From Anniella stebbinsi (taxonomy: Eukaryota > Chordata > Lepidosauria > Squamata > Anniellidae), in assembly GCA_029215795.1 (NCBI GenBank), contig JARDYH010000008.1:71559002-71623001 (forward strand): a DNA stretch of 64,000 nucleotides, written 5' to 3'. The position numbers were made by a program, and so were the translations under genes. Shown here one piece after another: positions 32,699 to 43,454 of the stretch (position 1 is the first letter of the stretch; every line of letters starts with the position of its first letter). Below the pieces are notes generated by a model, which made no database searches, had not been told where the DNA came from, and worked only from the letters and a program-made list of their open reading frames with translations.

Positions 32699-32741
32699 AT
32701 CTTAAACTGAAGAACTCCTCTCAGTACCATCAGGACATCAG
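32699..32741 (+). other. Non-coding exon 1 of gene D
   Basis: Ends catcag|GTAAGT (intron from 32742). The 5' end is estimated from the TATA box. The intron of about 2.1 kb holds a MITE, a CR1 and two SINE fragments. Confidence 0.75.
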
Positions 32742-32820
32742 GTAAGTCAACTTCAACTAACTGCCTTCAGTGTATGTGGGTAATATATGATGGTACTTGT
32801 GTGGGATATAAATTATATTA

Positions 32821-32945
32821 GGCCTGTTCAGACAACACTTCAGGCTCTGTGGTTCGCGGAACTGTGGTTCTCTGGGGGTTAGCACTAACCACAAGCCGTG
32901 CTACGCATACAACACTTTAAGCCATGGTTAGAGCCTGAATGTACA
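32821..32945. mobile_element. MITE fragment with GGCCTGTTCAGACAACA end
   Basis: The left end matches that at 14919. 'ttcaggctctgtggtt' and 'aaccacaag…gttagagcctgaa' are inverted halves. In the intron of gene D. Confidence 0.65.
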
Positions 32946-33269
32946 GCATGTGGCCGGTTTCTAGATGCGTAAATTGATGCTTCTGGTCAAGGGATGTTCT
33001 TCTGGCTCAGATAAGTCCACATGGTATGTTTTTCACAGCTGGAGATTTGATACAAACCTAACTGAACCAGAAACTCAAGAGTCTTCTTCTCCTGTAATGT
33101 ATAAAATATGGCTCATTCGCTTGAGTCAAATGGGTACATTTGGCAGAATGTATTTTTTGAAGGCACATGCTGAATATATTCCTCCAATCCTATCTTGGGC
33201 TATCTTATAATAATAGAATATTAGCATATCCTATGGGAACACTCTGCACTGTGTTAATTAAGCTCACAT

Positions 33270-33600
33270 ACTTGAAAGGCTGTCACACAGAGGAGGGCCA
33301 GGATTTCTTCTCCATCATCCCAGAGTGCAGGACATGGAATAATGGGCTCAAGTTACAGGAAGCCAGATTCCGGCTGGACATCAGGAAAAACTTCCTGACT
33401 GTTAGAGCAATATGACAATGGAACCCATGACCTAGGGAGGTATAGTGGGCTCTCCCACAATAGAGGCATTCAAGAGGCAGCTGGACAACCATCTGTCAGG
33501 TATGCTTTAAGGTGGATTCCTGCATTGAGCAGGGGGTTGGACTCGATGGCCTTATAAGTCCCTTCCAACTCTACTATTCTAGGATTCTAGGATTCTACAT
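33270..33600 (+). repeat. CR1 LINE 3' end
   Basis: 'cttgaaaggctgtcacacagaggagggccagg…gattctaggattctac' with all standard blocks between. In the intron of gene D. Confidence 0.9.
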
Positions 33601-33934
33601 ACACTCCATGTGCTCCAAACAGCCCATCATACTGTTCCATATGGACAGGGTGAAGGATTCAGGAGCAAAGCCATTATTTTTCCTTTATTTTGAAGAGTGA
33701 CATTTTAATGTCAAGAACATTGACCTATTGATAACAGGTCTGGTAAGATCTTGGTGGATTGAGTCTGGCACTTGGGTGGAACCTGGCAGATCAGGGGTGA
33801 AGCCTGGATAGAAATTGATCTATTCGAGGTGGAACCAGAATGAAAATGGAAAAGTGGATCTTGGCAGAATATGGATGATCCGATCTAGATTTAATATTGG
33901 TTGTCAATAAACCACTACTGGAGAGAACCAGGAT

Positions 33935-34050
33935 GGAACAGCATAGCCTTATCCAACCTGGTGCCCTACTCCACATGTTTTGGACAACACCTCCCAGCAT
34001 TCTCAACCATTTGGCATGCTGCCTGGGGCTGATGGGAGTAGACATCCTAA
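33935..34050. repeat. Palindromic short repeat
   Basis: 'ttatccaacctggtgccctactccacatgttttggacaacacctcccagcattctcaaccattt…gctgatgggag', family of 29545. Confidence 0.6.
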
Positions 34051-34061
34051 ACATCAAAAGG

Positions 34062-34205
34062 GAAGGTTGGTGTAGTGGTTAGAGTGCCAGGCTAGAATGA
34101 GGAAGACTTGGATTCAAATCTCCACTCAGCTATGGAACTCACTGGCTATTCTTAAGCCAGTTGTTCTCCCTTTAAGCCTAAGAAAAGGGGGTATTGTGAG
34201 GATAA
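34062..34205 (+). repeat. Sauria-type SINE, 5' part
   Basis: 'ggttggtgtagtggttagagtgccaggctagaatgaggaagacttggattcaaatctccactcagc' carries A- and B-box-like segments. The 3' half is lost or diverged. Confidence 0.7.
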
Positions 34206-34354
34206 ATGGGGGAAAGGGGAGGACTTCACATGTTGCCTTCAGCAATTTGGGGGAAGGAAGGGACAGAAATTGAATTGATCATGACTGGACCTGAAAAAAT
34301 ACCATCTGGCTCCCAACTGCCTAGGAAGGTGGACTCTCCATTGCTGGAGGTCTT

Positions 34355-34440
34355 CAAGCAACAACTAGACAGCCATCAATATGGGATGCTTTAGACTAGG
34401 AGTTGGACTCAATGGCCTAAATGGCCCCTGCCAAGTCTAC
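34355..34440 (+). repeat. CR1 3' terminal fragment
   Basis: 'gaggtcttcaagcaacaactagacagcc…gatgctttagactaggagttggactcaatggcc' follows the CR1 order. Confidence 0.7.
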
Positions 34441-34442
34441 AA

Positions 34443-34625
34443 GAATGTAGGAAGCTGCCTTATACTGAGTCAGACCATTGGTCCATCTTGGCCAGTATTG
34501 TCATCACTGACTGGCAGCAGCTCCCCAGGGTTTCAGGCAGGAGTTTTTCATGCCATACCTGGAGATGCTGGAGATTGAACCTGGAGCCTTCTGTATGCAA
34601 AGCAGGTGTTCTCCCTGTGCCCATT
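34443..34625 (-). repeat. tRNA-derived SINE of a second family
   Basis: On the minus strand a B-box 'aggttcaatctcc' follows 'agaacacctgctttgcatacag'. The 3' part reads 'ccaatggtctgactcagtataaggcagcttcctac', the common ending of a squamate SINE. In the intron of gene D just before its acceptor. Confidence 0.65.
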
Positions 34626-34878
34626 GCTCAGATATTGACATGCCCCCAGCCAGTGTTTTTGTGTGTGGCAGACTCCTCATATTCCAGTCAATCAATCAAT
34701 AGTCAATCAGTCAATCAAAACAGCCATCTGTGTTTCTAGGCCATGAACCAATGGGAAACAATATGTCACCTTGCTCCCAAAATTTGTCCTTCTTTCTCCC
34801 GTCTACAATGAATCGCATCCTATTCTTAACATTCTTTCTGTACACTGTTTTTGCAGGTCCAGACCAGACTCTCAAGAG

Positions 34879-35484
34879 ATGTATTCTTCTGGATGTGGTG
34901 ATGGTCAGGGCTCATGCACAGATTATGGAAGATCTGTATGTTCCGAGCCCTGCGGGGGATGGTCAGTCTGTTACGAACCCTCCTGTGAAACATCCTGCCA
35001 CTCGGTGAGGCCACTACCTGAGGTGGGATGCTGTGGCACACCTCCACAGCGGTACTGCCCCCCTGTGCAAAAGTATTGCCCACCAAGGCAAAAGTACTGC
35101 TGTCCTCCAGTGCAGAAATGCTACCCACCCAGGCAGAAATATTGTCCTCCTGTTCAACAGTGCTGCCCACCAGTGCAAAAATACTGCCCTCCAGTTCAAC
35201 AGTGCTGCCCACCAGTGCAAAAATACTGCCCTCCAGTTCAACAGTGCTGCCCTCCAGTTCAAAAATGCTGCCCTCCTGTGCAGAAATACTGCTCTCCAGT
35301 TCAACAGCGCTACCCATCTAGGCAAAAATATTGTCCTCCAGTACAGAAGTACTGTTCCCCAGTTCAACAGTGCTGCCCACCAGTTCAACAATACTGCCCA
35401 CCAGTTCAGCAAACATGCAGAGAACCAGATATCTGCCAGATTCAACAAGTGTGCAAAGCACCTCCCCATCTTCTGAAGAAGTAG
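34879..35484 (+). CDS. EDC gene D: Pro/Cys/Gln/Val repeat protein
   Basis: A 201-aa protein, wholly in exon 2. The acceptor is tgtttttgcag at 34856, with 22 nt of leader; an upstream in-frame ATG at 34771 is intronic. The N-terminal 50 residues start MYSSGCGDGQ and contain RSVCSEPCGGWSVCYEP, resembling the VCSEP/VCAEP motif of gene E. Residues about 59-178 are seventeen 7-aa repeats of the form (Y/C)CPPVQ(K/Q), one with an extra Cys. The tail (QIQQVCKAPPHLLKK) is Gln/Lys-rich. The alternation of Gln and Lys with CPP is like small proline-rich and other transglutaminase substrates of the cornified envelope; that role is inferred. 3n-length repeats also keep other frames open, and those are shadows. 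Similar Pro-Cys-Val EDC proteins are known in sauropsids; no orthologue is assigned. Confidence 0.9.
   Translation: MYSSGCGDGQGSCTDYGRSVCSEPCGGWSVCYEPSCETSCHSVRPLPEVGCCGTPPQRYCPPVQKYCPPRQKYCCPPVQKCYPPRQKYCPPVQQCCPPVQKYCPPVQQCCPPVQKYCPPVQQCCPPVQKCCPPVQKYCSPVQQRYPSRQKYCPPVQKYCSPVQQCCPPVQQYCPPVQQTCREPDICQIQQVCKAPPHLLKK
35053..35412 (+). repeat. 21-bp coding tandem repeat, 17 units
   Basis: Encodes the (Y/C)CPPVQ(K/Q) units. Sixteen units are 21 bp and one 24 bp. Units alternate YCPPVQQ and CCPPVQK in the middle, showing that 42-bp double units expanded. Variants such as CYPPRQK and RYPSRQK mark older units. Confidence 0.95.
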
Positions 35485-36328
35485 CTACTGAGATGAAAGA
35501 AAATGTGCCGATGAAACATCTTAATTGCCTTGGAATGCCATTTGTCATCTTTCTTCTTTTCCAGGCTCCAGCAATGTCTCCAGACAATTAAGCAGTAAAA
35601 CCTATCTACTTAATCCACTGCGAATTACACGAATTCCAGCTGTGATTTGAGTTAATTATGCAAATTCCAATGATGATTTGCTCAAATTATGCTAATTGCA
35701 GCCATAATTTGCACTACCTTTTATTTACAAAAAAGAAATCCAGTAAACATTCCCAGAAAAAAAAATCCAGGAAACATTGTGTATTCAATGAGAATTTATC
35801 ATGCCCCAAAAGGACCAGATTTGCAAATGATGGACATCCCTAGTTCTTGCTGATGTTCATCATTCGGTCCTGCAAGGCTTTCATTGTTCTGTTCAAGTTC
35901 ATTCCCAAATTAACTTTAATGCATCGACCCAAGGGAACATTAGTTAATGAGTCTTTGTCGCTGAACTGCAACTATTCAACTCCATCCCCAAAAACACCCC
36001 TTAGAAATTGGTCGTTTTCAAGCTCGAATGCTTTTCAGAAATATTGGAAGTCCTTTTGATTCAGTTTGGGTTTTATCCACTTGGATTTTGCCAGTATTTG
36101 ATGGTATTTGCTCAAGCTCACTGAAGCAGAAGATTCATAGTCCTAAAATGTTGAACACAGTGAATTATGTGATTTCTAGTGTCAAAGCTAGTGTGCCTGT
36201 ACCGAAAGAACCTTTTTAAAACACTTGTGTTCTTTATTTGTTTCAAGATGATATTTATTGGATATTTCATGTATAAACATATTTAATTGCTACTATTCCT
36301 CTCTTTTGTACAAGTATGCATGCCACAC
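35485..36328. other. 3' UTR region of gene D
   Basis: Includes an AGTAAA variant signal at 35594-35599. An unclassified repeat with 'ttgctcaaattatgc' and 'gatttgcaaatgatggacatccctag' words spans 35640-35842. An acceptor-like 'ttcttcttttccag' at 35551-35564 is followed by a short ATG frame (MSPDN). Confidence 0.4.
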
Positions 36329-36334
36329 AATAAA
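36329..36334 (+). terminator. Candidate polyadenylation signal of gene D
   Basis: First canonical AATAAA after the stop (845 nt). The AGTAAA at 35594 could be used instead. Confidence 0.45.
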
Positions 36335-36694
36335 CCTTATTAAGCATCCATCCTTCCAGGTCCACGATTTTTCTCCACAATCGTATATTATTCCTTTTTA
36401 TCTGACCATTGTTATGTTCTCCTGATGACATTTTAGGAAGAACTAGATTAAGGACTGCATTGTCACCCTCAAGAGGATTAGTTACAAATTCCTTTGTGCT
36501 TGATCCAAGACTTCCTGTTGGACAATTTCTGTTGATGTCACGTTTCAACAGATAGGTTGCAGGGTTTCAAGGTGGTCAGTACAAACATGGATCAGGCAAA
36601 AGGCAAGGTTTAAACAGTCCAGGTCACAGGCAACAAAGCTCCAATGCAACACAGAAGGGGCAGGCAGGAGGAGGGGCAGTGTCCACTCCAGGGC

Positions 36695-36825
36695 AGGATC
36701 TACACTACTGCTTTAAAACAGTTTATAACAGTAGTGACAACTGTTGGGGCCCAGGACACACTCCATATACAGTTTTCAAACTGTTTATGAAGTGTCATAT
36801 CCTGCTTGGTGTAGATCTGACTCAA
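36695..36825. mobile_element. Palindromic MITE (ATCTACACTACTGCTTTAAAACAG)
   Basis: The left end 'ggatctacactactgctttaaaa' and right end 'tcctgcttggtgtagatctg' are inverted. Contains 'acaactgttggggcccaggacaca', shared with 41880-41905. Confidence 0.7.
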
Positions 36826-37082
36826 GTAACAGGCAATAACGTCCCAAAGCAATACAGCAGGCAAGGATCGGGCAGAATTTAGTCCAGAATTACTCATGCC
36901 AGGAATCCAAGAAGCAATCCAAAATCAAGGTGATGGAAGCTGGATTCAAGAAGGTCTGCTTGGCTTTATTTCCAGCAACTCTTTCAGCAATGTCAGGGGA
37001 GGAGCAAGTCCAGGTGGATCTTGTCAGTGGGGAACTGCTGAGTTTGGGCCCTCAGCCAACCATGCCTACACTTGACACATAC

Positions 37083-37084
<2 letters not shown>

Positions 37085-37159
<75 letters not shown>
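37085..37159. repeat. Compound (GT)n(GA)n microsatellite
   Basis: About 19 GT units then about 17 GA units, directly upstream of a Sauria-type SINE. Confidence 0.95.
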
Positions 37160-37162
<3 letters not shown>

Positions 37163-37400
37163 ATGGCGTAGCAGCTAAAGTATTGGACTGGGAGTCGGGA
37201 GATCTGGGTTCTAGTCCCCACTCAGCCACGGAAGTTCACTGGGTGACTTTGGGCCAGTCACAGACTCTCAGCCCAACCTGCCTTGCAGGGTTGTTGTTGT
37301 GATGTAAAATGGAGAGGAGGAGGATTATGTACTCCTCCTTGGGTTCCTTGGAGGAAAAAAGGTGGGATGTAAATGCAATAATTAATAAATAAATAAATAG
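37160..37400 (+). repeat. Sauria-type SINE
   Basis: Full copy: head 'gcgtagcagctaaagtattggactgggagtcgggagatctgggttctagtcc', middle 'cagactctcagcccaacctgcc', tail 'ggaggaaaaaaggtgggatgtaaatgcaataa' plus an (AAAT)n end. Confidence 0.92.
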
Positions 37401-37498
37401 CCAATCCCATTATGTCAGAGGGGCAGGGGCATCTCCAATACATTTTGCTGCCTGAAGGCAGAACAGCTGATAATGATACCCCACCAACACCGGTCAAG

Positions 37499-37499
<1 letters not shown>

Positions 37500-37538
<39 letters not shown>

Positions 37539-37640
37539 TTTATTTGTAATCCGCCTCTCCCTCCGGATCGAGGCGGGGAACAACAACAATATAAACACAA
37601 AAATTCACAACAGTTAAAAATTTTAAAAACAAGAGAACAA
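37500..37640 (-). repeat. L2-type LINE 3' terminus with (AAT)n tail
   Basis: An (AAT)n run at 37502-37540, then 'atttatttgtaatccgcctctccctccggatcgaggcgggg' as in the other L2-type termini. Confidence 0.6.
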
Positions 37641-38999
37641 CACAACATTAAAAATATCCTAAAATAGTGCTCAAGACTGGTAACATTATTTTGCCGACTG
37701 AGCTCACATCTTTTGCACAGGTGCCCCCCCCCCCATCTCCCTTGCAGGAAAAAGCACAACAATTATTAATTATATAACTTGCCATATTCTGCCCTTTCAT
37801 GACACCCCAAATCAGTTGCCAAAGGAAGCCTCACTCTGCCTAACGGTAGGGCTGGCCTTGCAGAAGGCTGTGTCATAAATTGCTGTCAGGACCACATCTG
37901 AGACCTCAGCTGCACTATGGCTACTAGCCATTCTGACTTGGCATGAAGGGTCTTTCCAACTTTGCATACACACCTTTAACCTTTGGTACCATGTTTGGAT
38001 TGAGACTGGAAATGTATACCTTTGGGCAGTTCTGCTCCTGGGACGTGAATGATAGATGTAGTCAGTTGATTTCCATACCACATTTTCCCCATAAATGCAT
38101 TGGGCTCAACATGGTACACAGCAAATAGAAACTTTTAAGTACTAACACAAATACACACTTACAAATATAATACTAAAGTATAACGTCGGAATTAGACTGA
38201 CCAATAAAATCATTAGCCGAGATCAAACCAACGGCAAAAGAAGAAATGAGAAAACTTAGAAAACTGAAATGTCCTCAGGAGAAGCCCCCAACCAAATAAG
38301 GCCTAGTATACTCTATCTTTGTACAACAGGGATGAGGAATAAGCAGATTACTCATATACAGATGTTCCTGGACCACAACTAAACTAAGGCTGATGAACGT
38401 TGAAGTGAGTTCACACCAGGAGATACTGTCTGACCAACTAATGGTCTACCAAACCTCATTTCAATTGGTAGATAAAAACAAAATGAATAGAACCAGTAAC
38501 AAAATGTTGCAGCATGGATTGTTCCTGCTCAGGTTTCCAGCCAGCCACACCCTCTTTCAGGAGATCCCATTTCATTCCATTCCCATTCTCCCTGGTTCCC
38601 CATTTTCCCCCAAATGCCAGTCAGCATTCCACATCCACTGAGCTTGCTTGCTCCGTCCTCATTCGGCTGTCCAATCCGCCCCCCCCAAGCAATATTTTTT
38701 GTATGCTTGCAAATCTTGCATTTCCCCCAACCCGGCTGACATTTAGGGCTGAATCTTTCAATTTTGATTTTCCTCAGTTTCTCAGTTTCTTAAGTTCAGT
38801 TTGTCTCAAACATTGGAAATTTCTCCATCCTTAACTTAAGTTGATCACAATAGTTCACATGAACATTCATAAGCCTTTTTGTGCACATTTCTCAGTCCTA
38901 CTCCAAACATTTTGGCCCAATACAAACATTTTTTGCAAGCAATTTTGCTAACATAATGCATTTTTTAAACGTCACTTGCCCTGATATACAACAATGGAA
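37641..38999. other. Intergenic, unclassified repeat-like sequence
   Basis: No supported gene. 38745-38980 repeats blocks of the unclassified element seen in the gene A intron. Confidence 0.35.
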
Positions 39000-39178
39000 C
39001 CAATGCCCTAGGGAGGTGGTGGGCTCTCCCACATTAGAGGCATTCAAGAGGCAGCTGGACAACCATCTGTCAGGGATGCTTTAAGGTAGATTCCTGCATT
39101 GAGCAGGGCATTGGACTCGATTATAGGCCCCTTCCAACTCTACGATTCTAGGATTCTAGGATCCTATGATTCTATGTA
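39000..39178 (+). repeat. CR1 3' end fragment
   Basis: 'accaatgccctagggaggtggtgggctctcccacattagaggcattcaagaggcagctggac…gattctatg'. Confidence 0.92.
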
Positions 39179-39252
39179 TTTTAATGCATTTGTTTTGATT
39201 AGAGAACTCCATTGCAAAATTTGAAGAAGTGTGAATTTTGAAGGATAACTGA

Positions 39253-39373
39253 GAGCCTATCTACACTACTGCTTTAAAACGGTTTATAACAGTTTTAAAC
39301 TGGTTAATAGCCATTATTAACCAGTTTAGAACTGTTATAAACCATTTTTAAAGCAGTAGTGTAGATAGGTGCT
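39253..39373. mobile_element. Near-perfect palindromic MITE
   Basis: 'cctatctacactactgctttaaaacggtttataacag…' is mirrored by '…ctgttataaaccatttttaaagcagtagtgtagatagg'. The arms are about 58 bp with only a few mismatches. Related by its ends to 36695-36825. Confidence 0.85.
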
Positions 39374-39539
39374 GAGTTTCAATTCACATATTAATTCAAA
39401 AGTGTGAAATCAAGGAAGTTTCAAAGTGAACAAATTGTTCCCTCATCCCTACTGATACTTCCTTCTTGGGCATATGGGGGAGGCAATTTGGGCTACAGAA
39501 GGGTTACTGCTGCCACTCACTTCTGAAATAGAGGGAAAG

Positions 39540-39778
39540 ATTGATTGATTGATTGCATTTACATCCCACCTTTTTTCCTCCAAGGCCCCCAAGGTGGTAT
39601 ACATAATCCTCCTCCACTTCTCCTTTGTATCCTCACAACAACAACCCTGTGAGGTAGATTGTGCTGAGAGTCTGTGATTGGCCCAAACTCACCCATTGGA
39701 GTTCCATGGCAGAGTGGGGACTAGAACCCGGATCTCCCAACTCCCAGTCCAATGCTCTAGCCACTGTGCCACAGATGG
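39540..39778 (-). repeat. Sauria-type SINE
   Basis: Full reverse-complement copy, from a (GATT)n tail near 39540 through 'catcccaccttttttcctccaaggcccccaagg' to 'ccagtccaatgctctagccactgtgccaca'. Confidence 0.93.
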
Positions 39779-40499
39779 CATTCAAAATTCAGTAAAACCT
39801 AGAGTCAACAGAAATGCAAAGGAAAAGTGAGAAACGCAAATGTTCTCTCTCATTCTCTCTCGCGCGCGCTCTCTCTCTCTCTCTCTCATTCTCATTGAAA
39901 ACATGGACCCTAGTGACATCACATTGAAGTACCGGAAATTTCTATCTGCGAAGTGTGACTAATAGTATCCACGTGCCAGATGATTCCATTCCACTTTGTG
40001 ATGTGATGTATGCACTTTGCTCATGAGAGTGCTTCCTATTAGTTCTATCTGTACCACTAATTGCTCTGATGCTTCCAAACTATTTATTACCCAATCCATA
40101 ATTTGCAGTGCTGACATCCTGTGCAGTTGGTAGTGGTTCTATGGCGAAGGAGTGGCACATGTTCAGCATCTGCAGCTGCTTCAGGTGACTCATCTGGAAG
40201 GTCAGTGAGAAGCCTGCATGAACTGGGACCCACCAAATGGATTGCAATGCATCAGCCAGGTACGTAGTCCACCAGGGCCTATAGGATTCTCCTGGCTCTG
40301 CAGCTTTCCTGCAACTGTCGCTGCAGGTGTAGCTAGGAAGGATTGACTGGCTGGTAACAGAAATGATGGAAGAAAGTTATTTTGTGTTCCTTCAGCAAGT
40401 CGGACGTGAGCCAATGAGTTCAAAATCCAAGAAAGGGACTTCACCCAAAGTTTAGGAAGAACATCCTGATGTTACTATGAGTTCTCTGACAGTATGACA
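39779..40499. other. Intergenic, nothing recognised
   Basis: A (TC)n run at 39842-39890 with an embedded GCGCGC. The rest shows no gene or named repeat. Confidence 0.35.
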
Positions 40500-40915
40500 G
40501 AAAAAGAGTATGAGGAGAAATTGAAAGAACTGGGCATGTTTAGCATGGAGAAGAGGAGATTGAGGAGGAGACATGATAGCACTCTTCCAATACTTGAAAG
40601 GTTGTCACACAGAGGAGGACCAGGATCCCTTCGCGATCAGCCCAGAATGCAGGACATGGAATAATGGGCTCAAGTTACAGGAAGCCAGATTCTAGCTGGA
40701 CACCAAGAAAAAAATCCAGACTTTTAGAGCAGTATGACAATGGGACCCATGACCTAGGGAGGTGGTGGGCTCTCTCACATTAGATGCATTCAAGAGGCAG
40801 TTGGACAACCATCTGTCAGGGATGCTTTAAGGTGGATTCCTGCATTGAGCAGGGTGTTGGACTCCATGGTCTTCTAGGCCCCTTCCCACTCTACTATTCT
40901 AGGATTCTAGGATTG
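40500..40915 (+). repeat. CR1 LINE 3' end, plus copy of head-to-tail inverted pair
   Basis: 'gagtatgaggagaaattgaaagaactgggc…ctattctaggattctaggattg', standard order. Confidence 0.92.
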
Positions 40916-40917
40916 CC

Positions 40918-41350
40918 TCAGAAGGTCATAGAATTATGGATTAAAACAGGTCATTTAGACCATCAACTCCAACCCCCTGCTCAGTGCAGGGATCCAGATT
41001 AAAGCCTCCCTTACAGGCGGCTGTTTGGTCTCTGTTTGAATACCTCCATGGAAGGAGAGCCCACCCTCTCCCTGGACAGTTGGTTCCATTGCCTGAGTTC
41101 TGAGAATGTTAGGAAGTTCTTTTTTCCTGTTGTTCAACTGAAATCGGCCTTCCTGTAACTTAAGCCCATTATTCATGCCTGGCAGTCTTAGATACTAGAG
41201 AACAGATAGCAAACCAATATTGGGTGACAACCCTTTAGGTACTTGAAGAATGGTATCAAATTACCCCTCAATCTTCTCTTCTCAAGACTAAGCACCCCCT
41301 GACCATCTTTGTTGCCCTTCTCTGAAATCAGTCCAAATTACCTTAAACTT
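40918..41350 (-). repeat. CR1 LINE 3' end, minus copy
   Basis: 'tcagaaggtcatagaattatgga…' through 'ccctccatggaaggagagccc', 'cctgttgttcaactgaaatcgg', to 'cttctcttctcaagactaagcaccccctgacc'. Another CR1 subfamily, abutting the plus copy. Confidence 0.88.
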
Positions 41351-41409
41351 TGGTGTCCAGAATTGAACATAGGATTTGAGTTGAGGTGGCGGACTCCTCT
41401 TCGTTAGAA

Positions 41410-41720
41410 GTTTGTTTTCTTTATTTATTTTATTAAGGCATTTATATCCCACCCTATATCACAAGGATCTCAGGGCGGCATACAGATAAAATTGTACATA
41501 TAAAATAGAACAATACTTATACTATTCAAAAATAAATGAAACCATTAATATTGCAAAACCAATATGGCATTTTAAAACAGTAAAATCTAGTTAAAACAAG
41601 ACAGCTATCAAAGGCTTTGTTAAAAAGCTGTGTCTTAAAGTTGTTTAAACAGAGATTGGATTACCACTTTTCCAGAATGCTAGAGCAGCAAATGTCCTGC
41701 AATGGTAGGGCATTGGACAG
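41410..41720 (-). repeat. L2-type LINE 3' fragment
   Basis: 'tttatttattttattaaggcatttatatcccaccctatatcacaaggatctcagggcggc' terminus followed by AT-rich 3' UTR. Confidence 0.65.
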
Positions 41721-41877
41721 GAGGATCATAGCGCAAGTGTTCATTAGCATGTATGAATTTGCCAAATCCCACCCCCACCAAAAGTTTTTTTTAAAAAAAG
41801 AAAAGAAAGAACAGTCTGCAAGTCTACAGAATCCAAGACAGGAATTAAACTACTATTTTATAGTGGCATTGAAGTCC

Positions 41878-42410
41878 ACTGACAACTGTTGGGGCCCAGG
41901 ACACATCTACACCAAGCAGGATACAACACCATGAAAGCAGTATATGGAATGTGTCATGGGCTCCAACAGTTGTCAGTGCACTTTGATACTGCTGTAAAAC
42001 AGTAGCATAGATCCTGCCTCCATATATCGCTTTTATACCACTTTCATAGTGCTATATCCTGCTTGGTGTAGATTAGGGTGACCAGATAAAATCCAGGTCA
42101 GGGCTCATGTAACTTTAACAGTTGTAAAGAAAAGGGAATTTCAACCAGAGTCATTTGTATGCAATTAGTTCCTGGTGATATTCCCTCTTCATCACAACAG
42201 TTAAAGGTGCAGGCACTATATTAGAGTGACCATATACAAAAGAAGGCAGGGCCCCTGCAACTTTAACTGTTGTGATGAAGAGGACATTTCACCAGGAACT
42301 AATTGCATACAAATGACACTGGCTGAAATTCTCTTTTCTCTACAACTGTTAAAGTTACATGAGCCCTGACCTGGATTTTATCTGGTCACCCTAGTGTAGA
42401 TTGGGCCTAA
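41878..42410. mobile_element. Palindromic MITE interrupted by a second MITE
   Basis: 'actgacaactgttgg' is mirrored by 'ccaacagttgtcagtg' (41957-41980), and 'caccaagcaggatacaac' by 'gtgctatatcctgcttggtg'. The element at 42074-42393 is inserted at its right end, duplicating gtgtagat. Confidence 0.7.
42074..42393. mobile_element. 320-bp hAT-like MITE, nested
   Basis: The ends TAGGGTGACCAGATAAAATC…GATTTTATCTGGTCACCCTA have a perfect 8-bp duplication GTGTAGAT (42066-42073 and 42394-42401). The internal palindrome is like that of 15538-15857. Confidence 0.92.
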
Positions 42411-42559
42411 GTGACTTGAAAAAAGCTGGTCTGCTGCAGAATTCACAGGTTGGACTCAAAGAAATACGAACTCATTTGAATCTGTTGCAGATTTCTTGGA
42501 CATTCCTCATGTTCTCCTTGTGGTTCACATATGGAGGGTTGTTGTTGTTATTATTGTGG

Positions 42560-42690
42560 CAACTTGTGGCCCTCCAGATGTTCTGGCCTGCAAACCCCAT
42601 CATTTCTAGCCAGCATAAACAATGCTGAGGGATCATGGGAGTGGTAGGCGAAAAGATGTAGAGGGCCACAAGTTGGCCATCCTATTTTAG
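42560..42690. repeat. Palindromic short repeat
   Basis: 'tgtggccctccagatgttctgg' and the inverse 'gagggccacaagttggccatcc' frame it, family of 29545. Confidence 0.65.
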
Positions 42691-42824
42691 ATGGGGCGAT
42701 TTTCAAAAGGGCATAGTTGTTTAAAAAGTATGTCCTCAAATATTACATTGTGAAAGCAGAACACGTTACAGTGAACTTCCTTCGGAGTCTACCCAAGCAT
42801 GGATCAAATGGATGCAGATTCTTG

Positions 42825-43068
42825 TTTACATGTTTGTTTGTTTGTCACATTTATAGCCCACCTTTATTCTACTTGCAAGGAACCCAAAGCAGTTGCATGG
42901 CCTTCCTCCTCTCAATTGTATCCTTACAACAATCCTGTGAGGTAGGTTACGCAGAGAGTCATTGACTGGCCCAATGTCCCCCTGTGGGTTTCCATGGCTG
43001 AGTGGGGACTAGAACATGGATCTCTCAACTCCCAGTCCAGCACTTGAACACTACACCACAATGGGAGC
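42825..43068 (-). repeat. Sauria-type SINE
   Basis: Reverse-complement copy, from a (GTTT)n-like tail through 'agcccacctttattctacttgcaaggaaccc' to 'ctcccagtccagcacttgaacactacacca'. Confidence 0.88.
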
Positions 43069-43069
43069 C

Positions 43070-43225
43070 CATGCCACCATGCTGTTTTGGACTTCAACAC
43101 CCATCATCTGTGATCATTGGGCATGCTGACATGCCCACCAGGTGTTTTGGACTTCAATACCCATTGACCACATTGACTGTAATTGATAGGAGCTGCAATC
43201 CAAACTATCTAGAGGGACCTGGAAG
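43070..43225. repeat. Palindromic short repeat
   Basis: 'ttttggacttcaacacccatcatctgtgatcattgggcatgctgac' and following inverse blocks; family of 29545. Confidence 0.5.
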
Positions 43226-43454
43226 GCCAGTCAGGAGAATACAGTGACCCTCTGACAATACATACATTAACCATCCTAGAAAATGCCTGTTGCATAGACT
43301 CATTTAGATTCTGTTCTATTGGCAATCCACATGAGCTGGGATGAATAATTCCCTTGCCAGTGACACTCTGTACCAAGTACCTCAAATTAGTTTGGGTGAG
43401 AGCCCGACACAGGTCCCGCTGTTGCTGATTTAGAGAGATTGATTTCTTCATACC

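Noticed and set aside
34771..34878. Upstream in-frame start extending gene D by 36 codons
   Set aside because: The region lies before a clear acceptor (tgtttttgcag at 34856) and is intronic; the same holds for the extensions at 2857 (A), 21968 (C) and 45270 (E).
35014..35469. Minus-strand Leu/Trp/Asn-rich frame across gene D
   Set aside because: Shadow of the 21-bp repeat, which keeps several frames open; no promoter or splice signals.
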